A program made the translations under genes and the position numbers. The notes below the pieces were generated by a model, which ran no database searches, was not told the DNA's origin, and saw only the letters and a program-made list of their open reading frames with translations. Below are positions 35,276 to 49,062 of a stretch of DNA of 64,000 nucleotides, piece by piece. Source of the DNA: Brachybacterium alimentarium (lineage in GTDB: Bacteria; Actinomycetota; Actinomycetes; Actinomycetales; Dermabacteraceae); assembly GCF_002332425.1 (NCBI RefSeq), contig NZ_NRGS01000001.1, positions 1-64,000 on the forward strand, in the 5' to 3' direction. Within the stretch, counting starts at the first letter, position 1. Each line of letters starts with the position of its first letter.

Positions 35276-36474
35276 TTGGTGCCCTCCTCGAGGATCGAGA
35301 TGCCCGGCAGGTCCTTGCCCTCGATGAGTTCGAGGCTCGCTCCGCCGCCGGTGGAGATGTGCGAGTATCCGGATTCGTCGAATCCGAGGATGCGGACCGC
35401 AGCGGCGGAGTCGCCACCGCCGACCACGGTGTAGGCGTCGGCCTCCGAGAGGACCTGCGCGACGGCCTTGGTGCCACCGGCGAAGCTCTCGAACTCGAAG
35501 ACGCCCATGGGGCCGTTCCAGAACACGGTGGCCGCATCGGCGATCTTCTCGCCGAACAGCTTCGCGGTCTCCGGGCCGATGTCCATGCCCTCCTGATCGG
35601 CCGGGATGTCGCCGGCCTTGACCACGGTCGTGGGAGCGTCGGCCGAGAACTCCGGCGCGACGATCGTGTCGACCGGCAGCACGAGCTCGACGCCGTTGGC
35701 CTCGGCGCGCTGCATGTACTCGCGCACCACGTCGATCTTGCTCTCGTCCAGCAGCGACTTGCCGACCTCGAAGCCCTTGGCCTTCTGGAAGGTGTAGGCC
35801 ATGCCGCCGCCGATGAGGATGCGGTCGGCCTTGCCCAGGAGCGCGTCGATGACGCCGAGCTTGTCGGCGATCTTCGCACCGCCCAGGACCACGACGAAGG
35901 GGCGCTCGGGCTCCTCGGTGACCTTGCGCAGGGCCTCGACCTCACCGAGCACCAGCTCTCCGGCCGCCGAGGGCAGCAGGGAGGCGAGCTCGTAGACGGA
36001 GGCCTGTTTGCGGTGCACGACCCCGAAGCCGTCGGAGACGAAGGCGTCGCCGAGCGAGGCGAGGGCCTGGGCGAACACATGCCGCTCGCCATCCTGCTTC
36101 GCGGTCTCCCCGGGGTTGAAGCGGAGGTTCTCGAGCACGGCGACCTCGCCGTCCTGGAGACCGGAGACGGTCTCGCGCGCGGAATCCCCGATGGTGTCGG
36201 TCGCGAAGGCGACGTCCTGGCCCAGCAGCTCGCCGAGGCGACCCACGACGGGCTTGAGGGAGTACTTGTCCTCCGGAGCGCCCTGCGGACGGCCGAGATG
36301 GGAGATGACCACGACCCGGGCGCCGGCCTCGACGAGACGGGTCAGAGTGGGCAGAGCGGCGCGGATGCGGCCGTCGTCGGTGATCGTGGTGCCGTCCAGC
36401 GGCACGTTGAGATCGGCCCGGACGAGCACGCGCTTGCCGCGCAGCTCCCCGAGCGAATCGATGGTCTTCAGCAC
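35272..36474 (-). CDS. pgk: Phosphoglycerate kinase
   Basis: A 400-aa two-domain kinase making ATP from 1,3-bisphosphoglycerate in glycolysis. The N-terminal signature is '[13 protein letters not shown]', with 'ISHLGRPQG' (substrate Arg) and the hinge/nucleotide parts '[11 protein letters not shown]' and 'GPMGVFEF', plus 'GGGDSAAAV'. The GTG at 36474 has GGAA about nine bases upstream. A 158-base gap with a strong hairpin separates it from gap, so it may be transcribed at a lower level than gap. Confidence 0.97.
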   Translation of the reverse strand: MLKTIDSLGELRGKRVLVRADLNVPLDGTTITDDGRIRAALPTLTRLVEAGARVVVISHLGRPQGAPEDKYSLKPVVGRLGELLGQDVAFATDTIGDSARETVSGLQDGEVAVLENLRFNPGETAKQDGERHVFAQALASLGDAFVSDGFGVVHRKQASVYELASLLPSAAGELVLGEVEALRKVTEEPERPFVVVLGGAKIADKLGVIDALLGKADRILIGGGMAYTFQKAKGFEVGKSLLDESKIDVVREYMQRAEANGVELVLPVDTIVAPEFSADAPTTVVKAGDIPADQEGMDIGPETAKLFGEKIADAATVFWNGPMGVFEFESFAGGTKAVAQVLSEADAYTVVGGGDSAAAVRILGFDESGYSHISTGGGASLELIEGKDLPGISILEEGTK

Positions 36475-36538
36475 GATGATGGTTCCTTCGTTTCGTGGTC
36501 CCGACGCATGGGATGCGCGCGGGGACCGTGGGACGAGC

Positions 36539-36585
36539 GGAGCCCGCCGGAGGCCGACCCCTCGGGGTGGCGACCGGCGGGCTCC
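36539..36585 (-). terminator. Hairpin between gap and pgk
   Basis: GGAGCCCGCCGG (36539-36550) and CCGGCGGGCTCC (36574-36585) pair perfectly over 12 bp and enclose a smaller CCCC/GGGG stem. It lies about 50 bases beyond the gap stop. As pgk normally needs the gap promoter, it may attenuate transcription, or protect the abundant gap mRNA 3' end. Confidence 0.6.
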
Positions 36586-36632
36586 GGGGATGTCCTGGCC
36601 GTCAGGGCGACAGCTCGGGAATCAGAGGGAGA

Positions 36633-38755
<2,123 letters not shown>

Positions 38756-38772
<17 letters not shown>

Positions 38773-39895
38773 GCAGGTCCTCCTCGTTCGATGCGGCGTC
38801 GGCGATCGACGCGCGGTCCGTCAGCGGGGGCGCCGGGCTTCCCCATCCGTCCTGTTCCGGTTCGACGTCGCCATAGGCGTCGTCGAAGAGATCCCGGTAC
38901 GCGGCGGCCAGTCGCACCGGATCGTGGTGCGGCCTGCCATCGCCGACGCTCACCTGGCGCAGCAGGGCGCGGATGCCCCGCGCCTTCGCCGTCTGGGCGA
39001 GCTCCAGGGCGTCGTCCAGCGTGGTCGGGTCGGCGACCAGGGCGTCGAAGCGACACCCATCCGCATGCTCGAGCAGCACGTCGAGCATGTCCAGGCTGGT
39101 CATCCCCTCCGCCTCCTGCGCACCCACCGAGAGGTTCGTGGTGATGCAGCGCCGGGCGGGGCTGGTGCGGATCGCCTCGGCGATCTCGGGGATCATCAGA
39201 TGCGGCAGCACGGAGGTGTACCAGGACCCGGGGCCCACGAAGATCCAGTCGGCCCGGGCGATCGCCTCCAGGACGTCCTCGGGGACCCGCGGCCGCGGGG
39301 GGACCAGGCGCACCTGCTCGACCCGTCCTTCGGCAGTGGCGACCTGCCATTGGCCGCTGACCAGGCGCAGCTCCCCGTCGGCCCCGCGCACGTCCGCCTC
39401 GATGTCCAGCGGGTCCAGGGCCATCGGCAGCACGCGTCCGCGGGCGCCGAGCAGCTCAGCCATCTGGTCGAGGCCCTCGATGGGGTCGTCGAGGATCTGC
39501 CACAGGGAGACGATCAGCAGGTTGCCCAGGGCGTGCCCGCCCAGCTCGCCGTCGGTCTCGAAGCGGTGCTGGATCACGTCCTCCCAGATCGTGCCCCAGT
39601 CGGAGTCCTCGCACAGCGCTGCCAGCGCCATGCGCAGGTCGCCCGGCGGCAGGACCGGCATCTCGGTGCGGATCCGACCGGAGGAGCCGCCGTTGTCGGC
39701 GACGGTGACCACGGCGGTGATGTCGTCCGCCAGCAGGCGCAGCGCACGCAGGTTCGCCGCGAGGCCGTGGCCGCCTCCGAGCGCGACCACCCGGAGGGGC
39801 CTCTGCGGGTCGCCGCGTCGACCGCGCCGGGCGTTGCCCGAGCGGTCCGCGCCGCGTATCCGATGACCCCCCGCGCGGGGCGCGATGCTGTTCAT
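38756..39895 (-). CDS. yvcK: Gluconeogenesis factor YvcK/CofD-like
   Basis: YvcK/CofD-family protein, 379 aa, binds UDP-sugars and links carbon status to cell-wall synthesis. The signature start is '[18 protein letters not shown]', followed by '[15 protein letters not shown]' and '[13 protein letters not shown]', and '[14 protein letters not shown]'. A basic N-terminal leader (1-33) is present. The ATG at 39895 overlaps the rapZ stop (ATGA). The C-terminal tail of about 40 acidic residues overlaps the whiA start. Confidence 0.92.
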
Positions 39896-40788
39896 TCCCG
39901 CCCCAGATCCCGGTGGCGGATGCGGACGGCGTGCCCGGCCCGTCGCAGCTCCTCACCGATCTTCTCCGAGATGGCGACGGAGCGGTGCTTGCCGCCGGTG
40001 CAACCGATCGCGAGAGTCGTGAAGTGCTTGTTCTCGGCGGTGTAGCCGCGCAGCACGGGGGTGATCATCTCGAGGTACTTCTCGACGAACTCGGTGGCGT
40101 TGGCATCGCCGAGCACGTGGTCGGCGACCTCCGGGTCCAGCCCGCGCTTGTCCCTCAGCTCGGGGATCCAGTACGGGTTCGGGATGAAGCGCACGTCGCT
40201 GACGTGATCGGCCTCCAGCGGGATGCCGTACTTGAAGCCAAAGGACAGCATCGTGACGGTGAGCTGCTGCTCCAGGCTGGTCCCGAAGGTGGAGCGCATC
40301 TTCATCGTCAGCTGGTGGACGTTCAGCGGAGCGGTGTCGATGACGAGATCCGCCATGCGGCGGTACGGCGCGAGCATCTCGCGTTCGCGGCGGATCCCCT
40401 CGAGCACTCCCTCCTCCCCCTGCAGCGGGTGGGGACGGCGCACGGAGTCGAAGCGGCGCACGAGGGTCGCCTCGTCCGCCGTGAGGAACAGCAGTCGCAG
40501 CCGGAGGTCGGCGCGGCGCAGCTGGGCGACCACGTCGGAGAGCTCGGAGAAGAACGGGCCGGAGCGCGGGTCGACCACCACGGCGAAGCGGTTCTGACGG
40601 CCCTCCGCCGATGCCTGCAGGTCGTACAGGGTGGTGATGAGCTGGGGCGCGATGTTGTAGACGACGTACCAGCCCATGTCCTCGAGGGCATGGGCCGCGG
40701 TCTCACGGCCGGCTCCTGCGAGGCCGGTGATGATGACGATGTCACCTGTCGTATCGGAGTCGGGCACCCTCGAGGACTCGTCGTGCAC
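39892..40788 (-). CDS. rapZ: RapZ-family RNase adapter/nucleotide-binding protein, P-loop variant
   Basis: RapZ-family protein, 298 aa. In enterics it targets GlmZ sRNA for decay and senses glucosamine-6-phosphate; in actinobacteria its partner is unclear. The C-terminal domain is well kept ('SFGFKYGIPLEADHV', 'RFIPNPYW', 'IGCTGGKHRSV'). The N-terminal P-loop at residues 22-30 reads 'GLAGAGRET'; the canonical form is GxxGxGKS/T. Arg for Lys is common in actinobacterial members, but Glu in place of Ser/Thr is unusual and may weaken nucleotide binding. The GTG start has AAGGAG seven bases upstream. Confidence 0.92.
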   Translation of the reverse strand: MHDESSRVPDSDTTGDIVIITGLAGAGRETAAHALEDMGWYVVYNIAPQLITTLYDLQASAEGRQNRFAVVVDPRSGPFFSELSDVVAQLRRADLRLRLLFLTADEATLVRRFDSVRRPHPLQGEEGVLEGIRREREMLAPYRRMADLVIDTAPLNVHQLTMKMRSTFGTSLEQQLTVTMLSFGFKYGIPLEADHVSDVRFIPNPYWIPELRDKRGLDPEVADHVLGDANATEFVEKYLEMITPVLRGYTAENKHFTTLAIGCTGGKHRSVAISEKIGEELRRAGHAVRIRHRDLGRE

Positions 40789-40875
40789 GGATCGCTCCTT
40801 CCAAGAACGGCGGATGTCGGGGACGTCGGGTGCGAAGCACTCCGCTGACGGCGGCCGGCTGACGGGTGTCAGGTG

Positions 40876-42816
40876 TCAGGTGTCGAGGATCTCGCCGGTG
40901 GCCATGTCCACCGTGACGCCGAGCGAGTCGTCGTCCGTGGCGGACGCGGACGCGGCGTCCGTCTCCGGGGCTTCCTCGGATCGTAGCGCGGCCAGGATCT
41001 GCGCGGCCAACGCGGGGCCGATCCCGTCGACCTGCTGGAGCTCCTCCTCGGAGGCGCTGCGGATCGCGGAGACGGTCACGAAGCGATCCAGGAGGGAGCG
41101 GCGCCGGGCGGGCCCGAGCCCGGTAATGCCGTCCAGGGCGCTGGCCTGCATCGCCCGGCCGCGCTTGGAGCGGTGGTAGGTGATCGCGAAGCGGTGCGCC
41201 TCGTCGCGCAGGCGCTGCACGAGGAAGAGCGCCTCGCTGGTGCGCGGCAGGATCACGGGGTACTCGTCCCCCGGCACCCAGATCTCCTCGAGGCGTTTGG
41301 CGATCCCGGCCAGGGCGATGTCGGTGATCCCGAGCTCGTCGAAGGCCCGCTGGGCGGCGGCCACCTGAGGGGCGCCGCCGTCGACGAGGATCAGCGAGGG
41401 CGGGTACGCGAAGCGGCGCGATTCCTCCTCGGTCTTCTCCGGCGGATCCAGGTGGTGCTTCAGACGGCGGGTGATGACGTCGTACATCGAGGCGGTGTCG
41501 TCACGGGCCGCGTCGCCGCTGACCGAGTAGCGCCGGTACTCGCTCTTCTTCGGCAGCCCGTCCTCGAACACGACCTGCGAGCCCACCACGTTGGTCCCGT
41601 GGGAATGGGAGATGTCGAAGCATTCGATGCGCAGCGGCGGCTCGGCGAGCTCGAGCGCCTCCCCGAGATCCTCGAGCGCCTTGGTGCGCGCGGTGATGTC
41701 GCCGGTGCGCTTGAGCCGGTGCAGGCGCAGCGCCTCGAGCGCATTCTCGGTGACCGTGGCCAGCAGGTCCTTCTTCTCACCGCGCTGCGGGATCCGCAGG
41801 TCCACGGGACGGCCGATGAGTTCGAGCACCTGATCGCGGTGCGTGGGCAGCACCGGGACCAGCACCTCCTTGGGGGCGGCGCCCTCGGTGTACAGCGTGG
41901 TCAGCGCCCGTTCGATGAGGTCCGCAGCCGTCGAGGTGTCGAGGATCTCGGCGGTCCAGCCGCGCTGCCCGCGGATCCGCCCGCCGCGCACGTGGAAGAC
42001 CTGCACGGAGGCCTCGAGCTCGTCCTGGGCGAAGCCCACGAGATCCGCGTCGGTGGCGTCGGAGAGCACCACGGAGTTTTTCTCCATCACCGTGGTCAGG
42101 GCCTGGAGGTCATCGCGCAGTCCGGCGGCGCGCTCGTAATCCATCGCCGCGGCGGCCTCGCGCATCTCCTTCTCGATGCGGCGGGTGTAGGTCGCGGTGT
42201 TCCCGGCCATGAAGTCCGCGAACTGCTCCGCGAGCCGGCGATGCTCGGCCTCGGAGATGTCGCCCACGCAGGGGGCGGCGCACTTGCCGATGAATCCGAG
42301 CAGGCAGGGCCGGCCCGAGCGCTCGGCGCGGCGGTAGACGCCTGCGCTGCACGAGCGCACGGGGAACACCCGCAGCATCAGGTCGAGCGTCTCCCGGATC
42401 GCGCCCACCTGCGGATAGGGCCCGAAGACGCGATCGGACTTGGTGCGCGGCCGACGGGTGATCTGCACCCGCGGCACCTTCTCCCCCATTGTGAGGACGA
42501 GATACGGGTACGACTTGTCGTCGCGGAACTTCACGTTGAACCGCGGGTCGAACTCCTTGATCCAGGTGTACTCCAGCGTCAGGGCCTCGACCTCGGTGCC
42601 CACCACCGTCCACTCCACGCTCGCAGCCGTGGTCACCATGCGCCGCGTGCGCTCGTGCAGGACGGCGAGGTCCTGGAAGTAGTTCGACAGGCGCTGCCTG
42701 AGGTTCTTCGCCTTGCCGACGTAGATGACGCGACCGTGCTCGTCACGGAACCGGTACACGCCCGGACGGGTGGGGATCGAGCCGGTGGCGGGGCGGTAGG
42801 TGGACGGATCAGCCAT
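40876..42816 (-). CDS. uvrC: Excinuclease ABC subunit C
   Basis: UvrC, 646 aa, makes the two incisions in nucleotide excision repair. The GIY-YIG domain is at the N terminus ('[25 protein letters not shown]' family pattern, Tyr-Val-Gly-Lys). The UVR domain near 205-240 binds UvrB. The RNase-H-like domain (about 380-540) has '[17 protein letters not shown]' and '[11 protein letters not shown]', and a C-terminal double HhH ends it ('[16 protein letters not shown]', '[12 protein letters not shown]'). It lies 12 bases after uvrA, so it should share the uvrA SOS promoter. A 7-bp tandem repeat (40864-40884) covers the stop codon. Confidence 0.97.
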   Translation of the reverse strand: MADPSTYRPATGSIPTRPGVYRFRDEHGRVIYVGKAKNLRQRLSNYFQDLAVLHERTRRMVTTAASVEWTVVGTEVEALTLEYTWIKEFDPRFNVKFRDDKSYPYLVLTMGEKVPRVQITRRPRTKSDRVFGPYPQVGAIRETLDLMLRVFPVRSCSAGVYRRAERSGRPCLLGFIGKCAAPCVGDISEAEHRRLAEQFADFMAGNTATYTRRIEKEMREAAAAMDYERAAGLRDDLQALTTVMEKNSVVLSDATDADLVGFAQDELEASVQVFHVRGGRIRGQRGWTAEILDTSTAADLIERALTTLYTEGAAPKEVLVPVLPTHRDQVLELIGRPVDLRIPQRGEKKDLLATVTENALEALRLHRLKRTGDITARTKALEDLGEALELAEPPLRIECFDISHSHGTNVVGSQVVFEDGLPKKSEYRRYSVSGDAARDDTASMYDVITRRLKHHLDPPEKTEEESRRFAYPPSLILVDGGAPQVAAAQRAFDELGITDIALAGIAKRLEEIWVPGDEYPVILPRTSEALFLVQRLRDEAHRFAITYHRSKRGRAMQASALDGITGLGPARRRSLLDRFVTVSAIRSASEEELQQVDGIGPALAAQILAALRSEEAPETDAASASATDDDSLGVTVDMATGEILDT

Positions 42817-42828
42817 GGCGGTACGGTC

Positions 42829-45696
<2,868 letters not shown>

Positions 45697-45702
45697 CGGA
45701 CC

Positions 45703-45762
45703 ATCCTACGAGCGGGACACGACATTCGAACCTCTGTTCGTCGGAGACGTAGGCGACATACT
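45703..45762. promoter_or_regulatory. Compact divergent uvrA / MBL promoters
   Basis: Minus strand: -10 TAGGAT (45703-45708), 17-base spacer, -35 position 45726-45731, reading into uvrA. Plus strand: -10 CATACT (45757-45762) with its -35 position at 45734-45739, reading into the MBL gene six bases later. Both transcripts would be leaderless, and both -35 positions fall inside or at the edge of the LexA box. Confidence 0.5.
45727..45740. promoter_or_regulatory. LexA (SOS) box
   Basis: CGAACCTCTGTTCG is a perfect CGAAC-N4-GTTCG palindrome, the LexA operator of actinobacteria and Bacillus. It is centred between the divergent uvrA and MBL genes and overlaps the inferred -35 positions of both. 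Confidence 0.85.
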
Positions 45763-45768
45763 GGGGGC

Positions 45769-46458
45769 ATGACTGAGAACGCCTACACCGGACATGTCGA
45801 ACCCCATGGTGAGAGCGCCGTGCGCTCGATCGGCGGGCTGCAGATCCGCAAGACCTCCGTCGGGCCGATGGACAACAACGCCTACCTGCTGACCTGTCGG
45901 TCGAGCGGGGCCCAGCTGCTGATCGACGCCGCCGCGGAGCCGGACCGGCTGCGGCGGCTGCTCGCCGAGGGCGCCGAGCACGACTGGCTCGACCTCATCG
46001 TCACCACCCATAGCCACCACGACCACATCGGCGCGCTCGAGGAGATGGCCGCTGCCACCGGTGCCCGCACGGCGGCCGGAGCGGAGGACGCGAAGGAGAT
46101 CGCCGCGAAGATCGACCTGCCGCTCTCCCACGGCGACGAGCTGCGGTTCGGGGAGCAGTCGGTGCAGATCATCGCGCTGCGCGGCCACACCCCCGGCTCG
46201 ATCGCCGTGCTGTGGGAGGGCTCGGACGACGACGGCGAGCGCTCCAGCCACCTCTTCACCGGGGATTCGCTGTTCCCCGGAGGGGTGGGGAACACGAACG
46301 AGGATCCGCAGCGCTTCGCGCAGCTGATGGACGACGTCGAGCAGCGGCTGTTCGACGTGCTGCCGGATTCGACCTGGGTGTATCCGGGCCACGGGGACGA
46401 CACCACGCTGGGTGCGGAGCGGCCCTCGCTCGCCCAGTGGCGAGAGCGGGGCTGGTGA
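45769..46458 (+). CDS. Metallo-beta-lactamase-fold hydrolase (glyoxalase II-like)
   Basis: A 229-aa metallo-beta-lactamase superfamily hydrolase with two-metal ligands in 'THSHHDHIGALEE', a distal His in 'LRGHTPGSIAV', Asp in 'FTGDSLFPGG' and His in 'VYPGHGDDTT'. This matches glyoxalase II/YcbL-type thioester or ester hydrolases. It neighbours uvrA in many actinobacteria, mycobacteria included, so the pairing is old. The ATG at 45769 follows a -10 by six bases. The stop overlaps the start of a DNA polymerase-like gene (GTGA), so it may be induced with it by DNA damage. Substrate unknown. Confidence 0.9.
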   Translation: MTENAYTGHVEPHGESAVRSIGGLQIRKTSVGPMDNNAYLLTCRSSGAQLLIDAAAEPDRLRRLLAEGAEHDWLDLIVTTHSHHDHIGALEEMAAATGARTAAGAEDAKEIAAKIDLPLSHGDELRFGEQSVQIIALRGHTPGSIAVLWEGSDDDGERSSHLFTGDSLFPGGVGNTNEDPQRFAQLMDDVEQRLFDVLPDSTWVYPGHGDDTTLGAERPSLAQWRERGW

Positions 46459-48197
46459 CCTCCGACGAGAGGCCCGCCTGGTGCGTCGTCGGCCGAGGCA
46501 CGGGCGGGCGCTGCGCGCTCGTCGAGCTCGATGCGCTGGGTGCACGGCTCCGCGAGGTCGAGATCGAGCCGGAGCGGCTGGCCGACGAGGTGGCGCGCCG
46601 GGAGTCCGCGGTCTCCCCGCGCTGGGTCTGGAGCGACACCCCGACCTGGTACGCCCGTCTCGTCGACGCCGGGGTGACGGTCTCCCGCGGTCATGACCTG
46701 CGCCTGATCCACGTGATCCTGCGTCATTCCGAGATGGTCCGTGAGGCCCGGGCGCTCCGCGAGGCCGTGGACTGGGATGCGCCCATCGACCTGCAGCTCG
46801 AGGACCGCAGCGCCGGGGAGACCCTCTTCGAGCTGGACGCCTCCTCGGCTCGTCCCGGCGGTGTCCCCCACGGCATCGAGGAAGCGCTCACGGAGTTCGC
46901 CCGTCAGCGCGCCGCGATCGACGGCGCCACGGATCCCTCGCGCCTGCGGCTGCTGGTCGCCGCGGAGTCCGCCGGGGGCCTGATCGCGGCCGAGCTGCAC
47001 GCCGCCGGGATCCCCTGGGACGTCGCCGAGCACGACCGGATCCTCGCCGAGTCCCTCGGGCCCCGGCCCTCCCCCGGGCATCCGCCGGCGCGGATGGTGG
47101 AATCCGCCGCCCAGGTGCGGGAGGCCCTGGGCGATCCTCAGCTGAGCCTGGACTCCCCGCCGCGGCTCCTGCGCGCCCTGCACCGCGCCGAGATCGATGT
47201 GGAGTCCACCTCGAAATGGGAGCTGACGCGCTACGACCACCCGGCGATCGAGCCGCTGCTGCGCTACAAGAAGCAGTCCCGCCTGCTCGCCGCGAACGGC
47301 TGGGCATGGCTGGACGAGTGGGTGCACGAGGGTCGCTACCGACCCGTGTACGTGCCTGGCGGCGTCGTCACCGGGCGCTGGGCCAGCAGCGGTGGCGGCG
47401 CGCTGCAGATCCCCCGGCAGCTGCGACCGGCGCTCCGGGCCGACGAGGGCTGGCGCCTGGTGAGCGCGGACGTCGCCCAGCTCGAACCACGGGTGCTCGC
47501 CGCGATGTCCGCCGACACCGCGATGGCGACCGCCGGCGCCGGGAAGGACCTCTATTCGGGGATCGTCGACGCCGGGATCGTCGCCTCCCGCCAGGAGGCC
47601 AAGGTGGGCGTGCTGGGCGCGCTGTACGGCGGCACCACCGGGGACAGCGGCCGGGTGGTCCCGCGGCTGCGGAGGACCTTCCCCGACGCCATGGCCCTGG
47701 TGGACGGCGCCGCCGCCACCGGTGAGCGCGGAGGGACGGTCTCGACCTGGCTGGGTCGTTCCTCCCCCGCTCCCGAGGCGGCCTGGACGCAGGCCCAGAC
47801 CAGTGCGTACCGCCCCGAAGCGTCCTCCGGCGAGCAGGAGCGGGCGCGACGCTCCGCGCGCGATCGTGGCCGCTTCACCCGCAACTTCGTCGTCCAGGGC
47901 ACGGCTGCGGAATGGGCGCTGTCCTGGCTCGCGGCGCTGAGACTCGCGCTGGGGCGCTTCGAACCGGTGGCCCCCGAGGCCGCGGCACCCGCCTCGGGCC
48001 CCGTGTTCGCGCGCCGTGCGCACCTCGCGTTCTTCCTCCACGACGAGGTGATCGTGCATGCGCCGGCTGATCAGGCCGAGGCCGCCGCCGAGGCCATCCG
48101 TGCGACGGCCGACGCTGCGGGACGGCTGCTGTTCCCCGGCAGTCCGGTCGACTTCCCACTGGACCTCACGATCACCGAGCGCTCCCCGGCGTCATAG
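46455..48197 (+). CDS. Stand-alone family-A DNA polymerase (3'-5' exonuclease/polymerase type)
   Basis: A 580-aa protein related to the C-terminal two-thirds of DNA polymerase I, without a 5' nuclease domain. Polymerase motif A is 'SADVAQLEPRVLAAMS' (catalytic Asp339; usual form DYSQIE.R), motif B 'RQEAKVGVLGALYGG' (about 379-392) and motif C 'FLHDEVIVHA' (about 532-541). The N-terminal exonuclease-like region (1-200) lacks a clear DxE motif, so proofreading is doubtful. The family occurs across actinobacteria and is usually annotated as bifunctional 3'-5' exonuclease/DNA polymerase. The GTG start overlaps the MBL stop. Shared SOS control would fit a role in repair or translesion synthesis. 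The true polA is at the right edge. Confidence 0.88.
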   Translation: MTSDERPAWCVVGRGTGGRCALVELDALGARLREVEIEPERLADEVARRESAVSPRWVWSDTPTWYARLVDAGVTVSRGHDLRLIHVILRHSEMVREARALREAVDWDAPIDLQLEDRSAGETLFELDASSARPGGVPHGIEEALTEFARQRAAIDGATDPSRLRLLVAAESAGGLIAAELHAAGIPWDVAEHDRILAESLGPRPSPGHPPARMVESAAQVREALGDPQLSLDSPPRLLRALHRAEIDVESTSKWELTRYDHPAIEPLLRYKKQSRLLAANGWAWLDEWVHEGRYRPVYVPGGVVTGRWASSGGGALQIPRQLRPALRADEGWRLVSADVAQLEPRVLAAMSADTAMATAGAGKDLYSGIVDAGIVASRQEAKVGVLGALYGGTTGDSGRVVPRLRRTFPDAMALVDGAAATGERGGTVSTWLGRSSPAPEAAWTQAQTSAYRPEASSGEQERARRSARDRGRFTRNFVVQGTAAEWALSWLAALRLALGRFEPVAPEAAAPASGPVFARRAHLAFFLHDEVIVHAPADQAEAAAEAIRATADAAGRLLFPGSPVDFPLDLTITERSPAS

Positions 48198-48227
48198 GCG
48201 CGGGCTTGTCCCTGGCACGGGGTCTTC

Positions 48228-48791
48228 TCAGCCGCCGGCTCGGCTCCGCCCCGTCTCGATCTCGCCGGCCTCGTTCTGATCCAGCGCGGCCAGCCCGACG
48301 CTGACGAGACCCGTCGCCGCGCCCATGACCAGTCGCGGCACGGGGACGCCCCGGGACCGCAGAGCTCCCTCCACCCGGCGATCCACCCAGATCCCGGCAG
48401 CGCCCGCTGCCGCGGTGAGGCCTCCGAGCCCGAGGGCGAGGCCGATGCGGAAGCGCTCGGAGGCGGGTCCTCCCGGCTCGAGGAGGGCCTCACCGGCCTC
48501 GTCCACCACGGGAGCGGCACCCTCGGCGGCTCCGGGCTCCGCCGCACGCCGCGCAGAGGGTTCCTCGGGTCCGGCGTCCGCCGGCTCGCTCGTCTCCGGG
48601 GCGACGGGCTCCCCGCCGCCTCCGGGACCTTGGCCGACATAGACGACGAGCCCTGCCAGGGCCGCGGGGACCGCGACGTAGCAGACCTGCACCGGCCGCG
48701 GCAGCCGATGGAGCGGGATGCTTCCGAGCGCCGCCGCAGCTGCGCCTCCCACGACGTGGGCAAGGATCGTCGGGCGTCGTGCTGCAGGCAT
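48228..48791 (-). CDS. Membrane protein of unknown function (187 aa)
   Basis: Not recognised. The N terminus is basic, with a hydrophobic segment at about 34-52 ('YVAVPAALAGLVVYVG'), then a 60-residue Pro/Glu/Ala-rich acidic linker. Two more hydrophobic segments follow (about 113-138 and 153-175), and a short polar tail. I chose the ATG at 48791; an upstream frame adds a Pro-rich leader over a likely promoter. It converges with the polymerase gene. The low-complexity linker suggests a membrane-tethered flexible protein, but no function can be given. Confidence 0.6.
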   Translation of the reverse strand: MPAARRPTILAHVVGGAAAAALGSIPLHRLPRPVQVCYVAVPAALAGLVVYVGQGPGGGGEPVAPETSEPADAGPEEPSARRAAEPGAAEGAAPVVDEAGEALLEPGGPASERFRIGLALGLGGLTAAAGAAGIWVDRRVEGALRSRGVPVPRLVMGAATGLVSVGLAALDQNEAGEIETGRSRAGG

Positions 48792-49062
48792 CGGTGGATC
48801 GCTCCTGGTGGTCGGTGGCGTGGGCCGCAGCCTGGGGGCACGGCCATCGATTCGGGTCTCGACGGTACCGAACACGGGCCGGCCTTCGGCCCCGACGAAC
48901 GGCTGGATCTCCTGCGACGCTCGCAGGGCACGCAGCGGGCGGCGCCGCAGGGGGCCCGCACGGTGCGCGCTGTGCCGGGATCACCCGGCAGCAGGCGTGC
49001 GCCGGCCTCCGCACGCTGAGGACGGTGCGGTCGTCCGCTCGGATGTGACGGAGGATAGGGGC

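Noticed and set aside
48792-49062. A coding region joining the membrane-protein and Pyr_excise intervals
   Set aside because: Frames here are Pro/Arg-rich on both strands, lack ribosome sites, and the Pyr_excise family start at 49063 is well defined.
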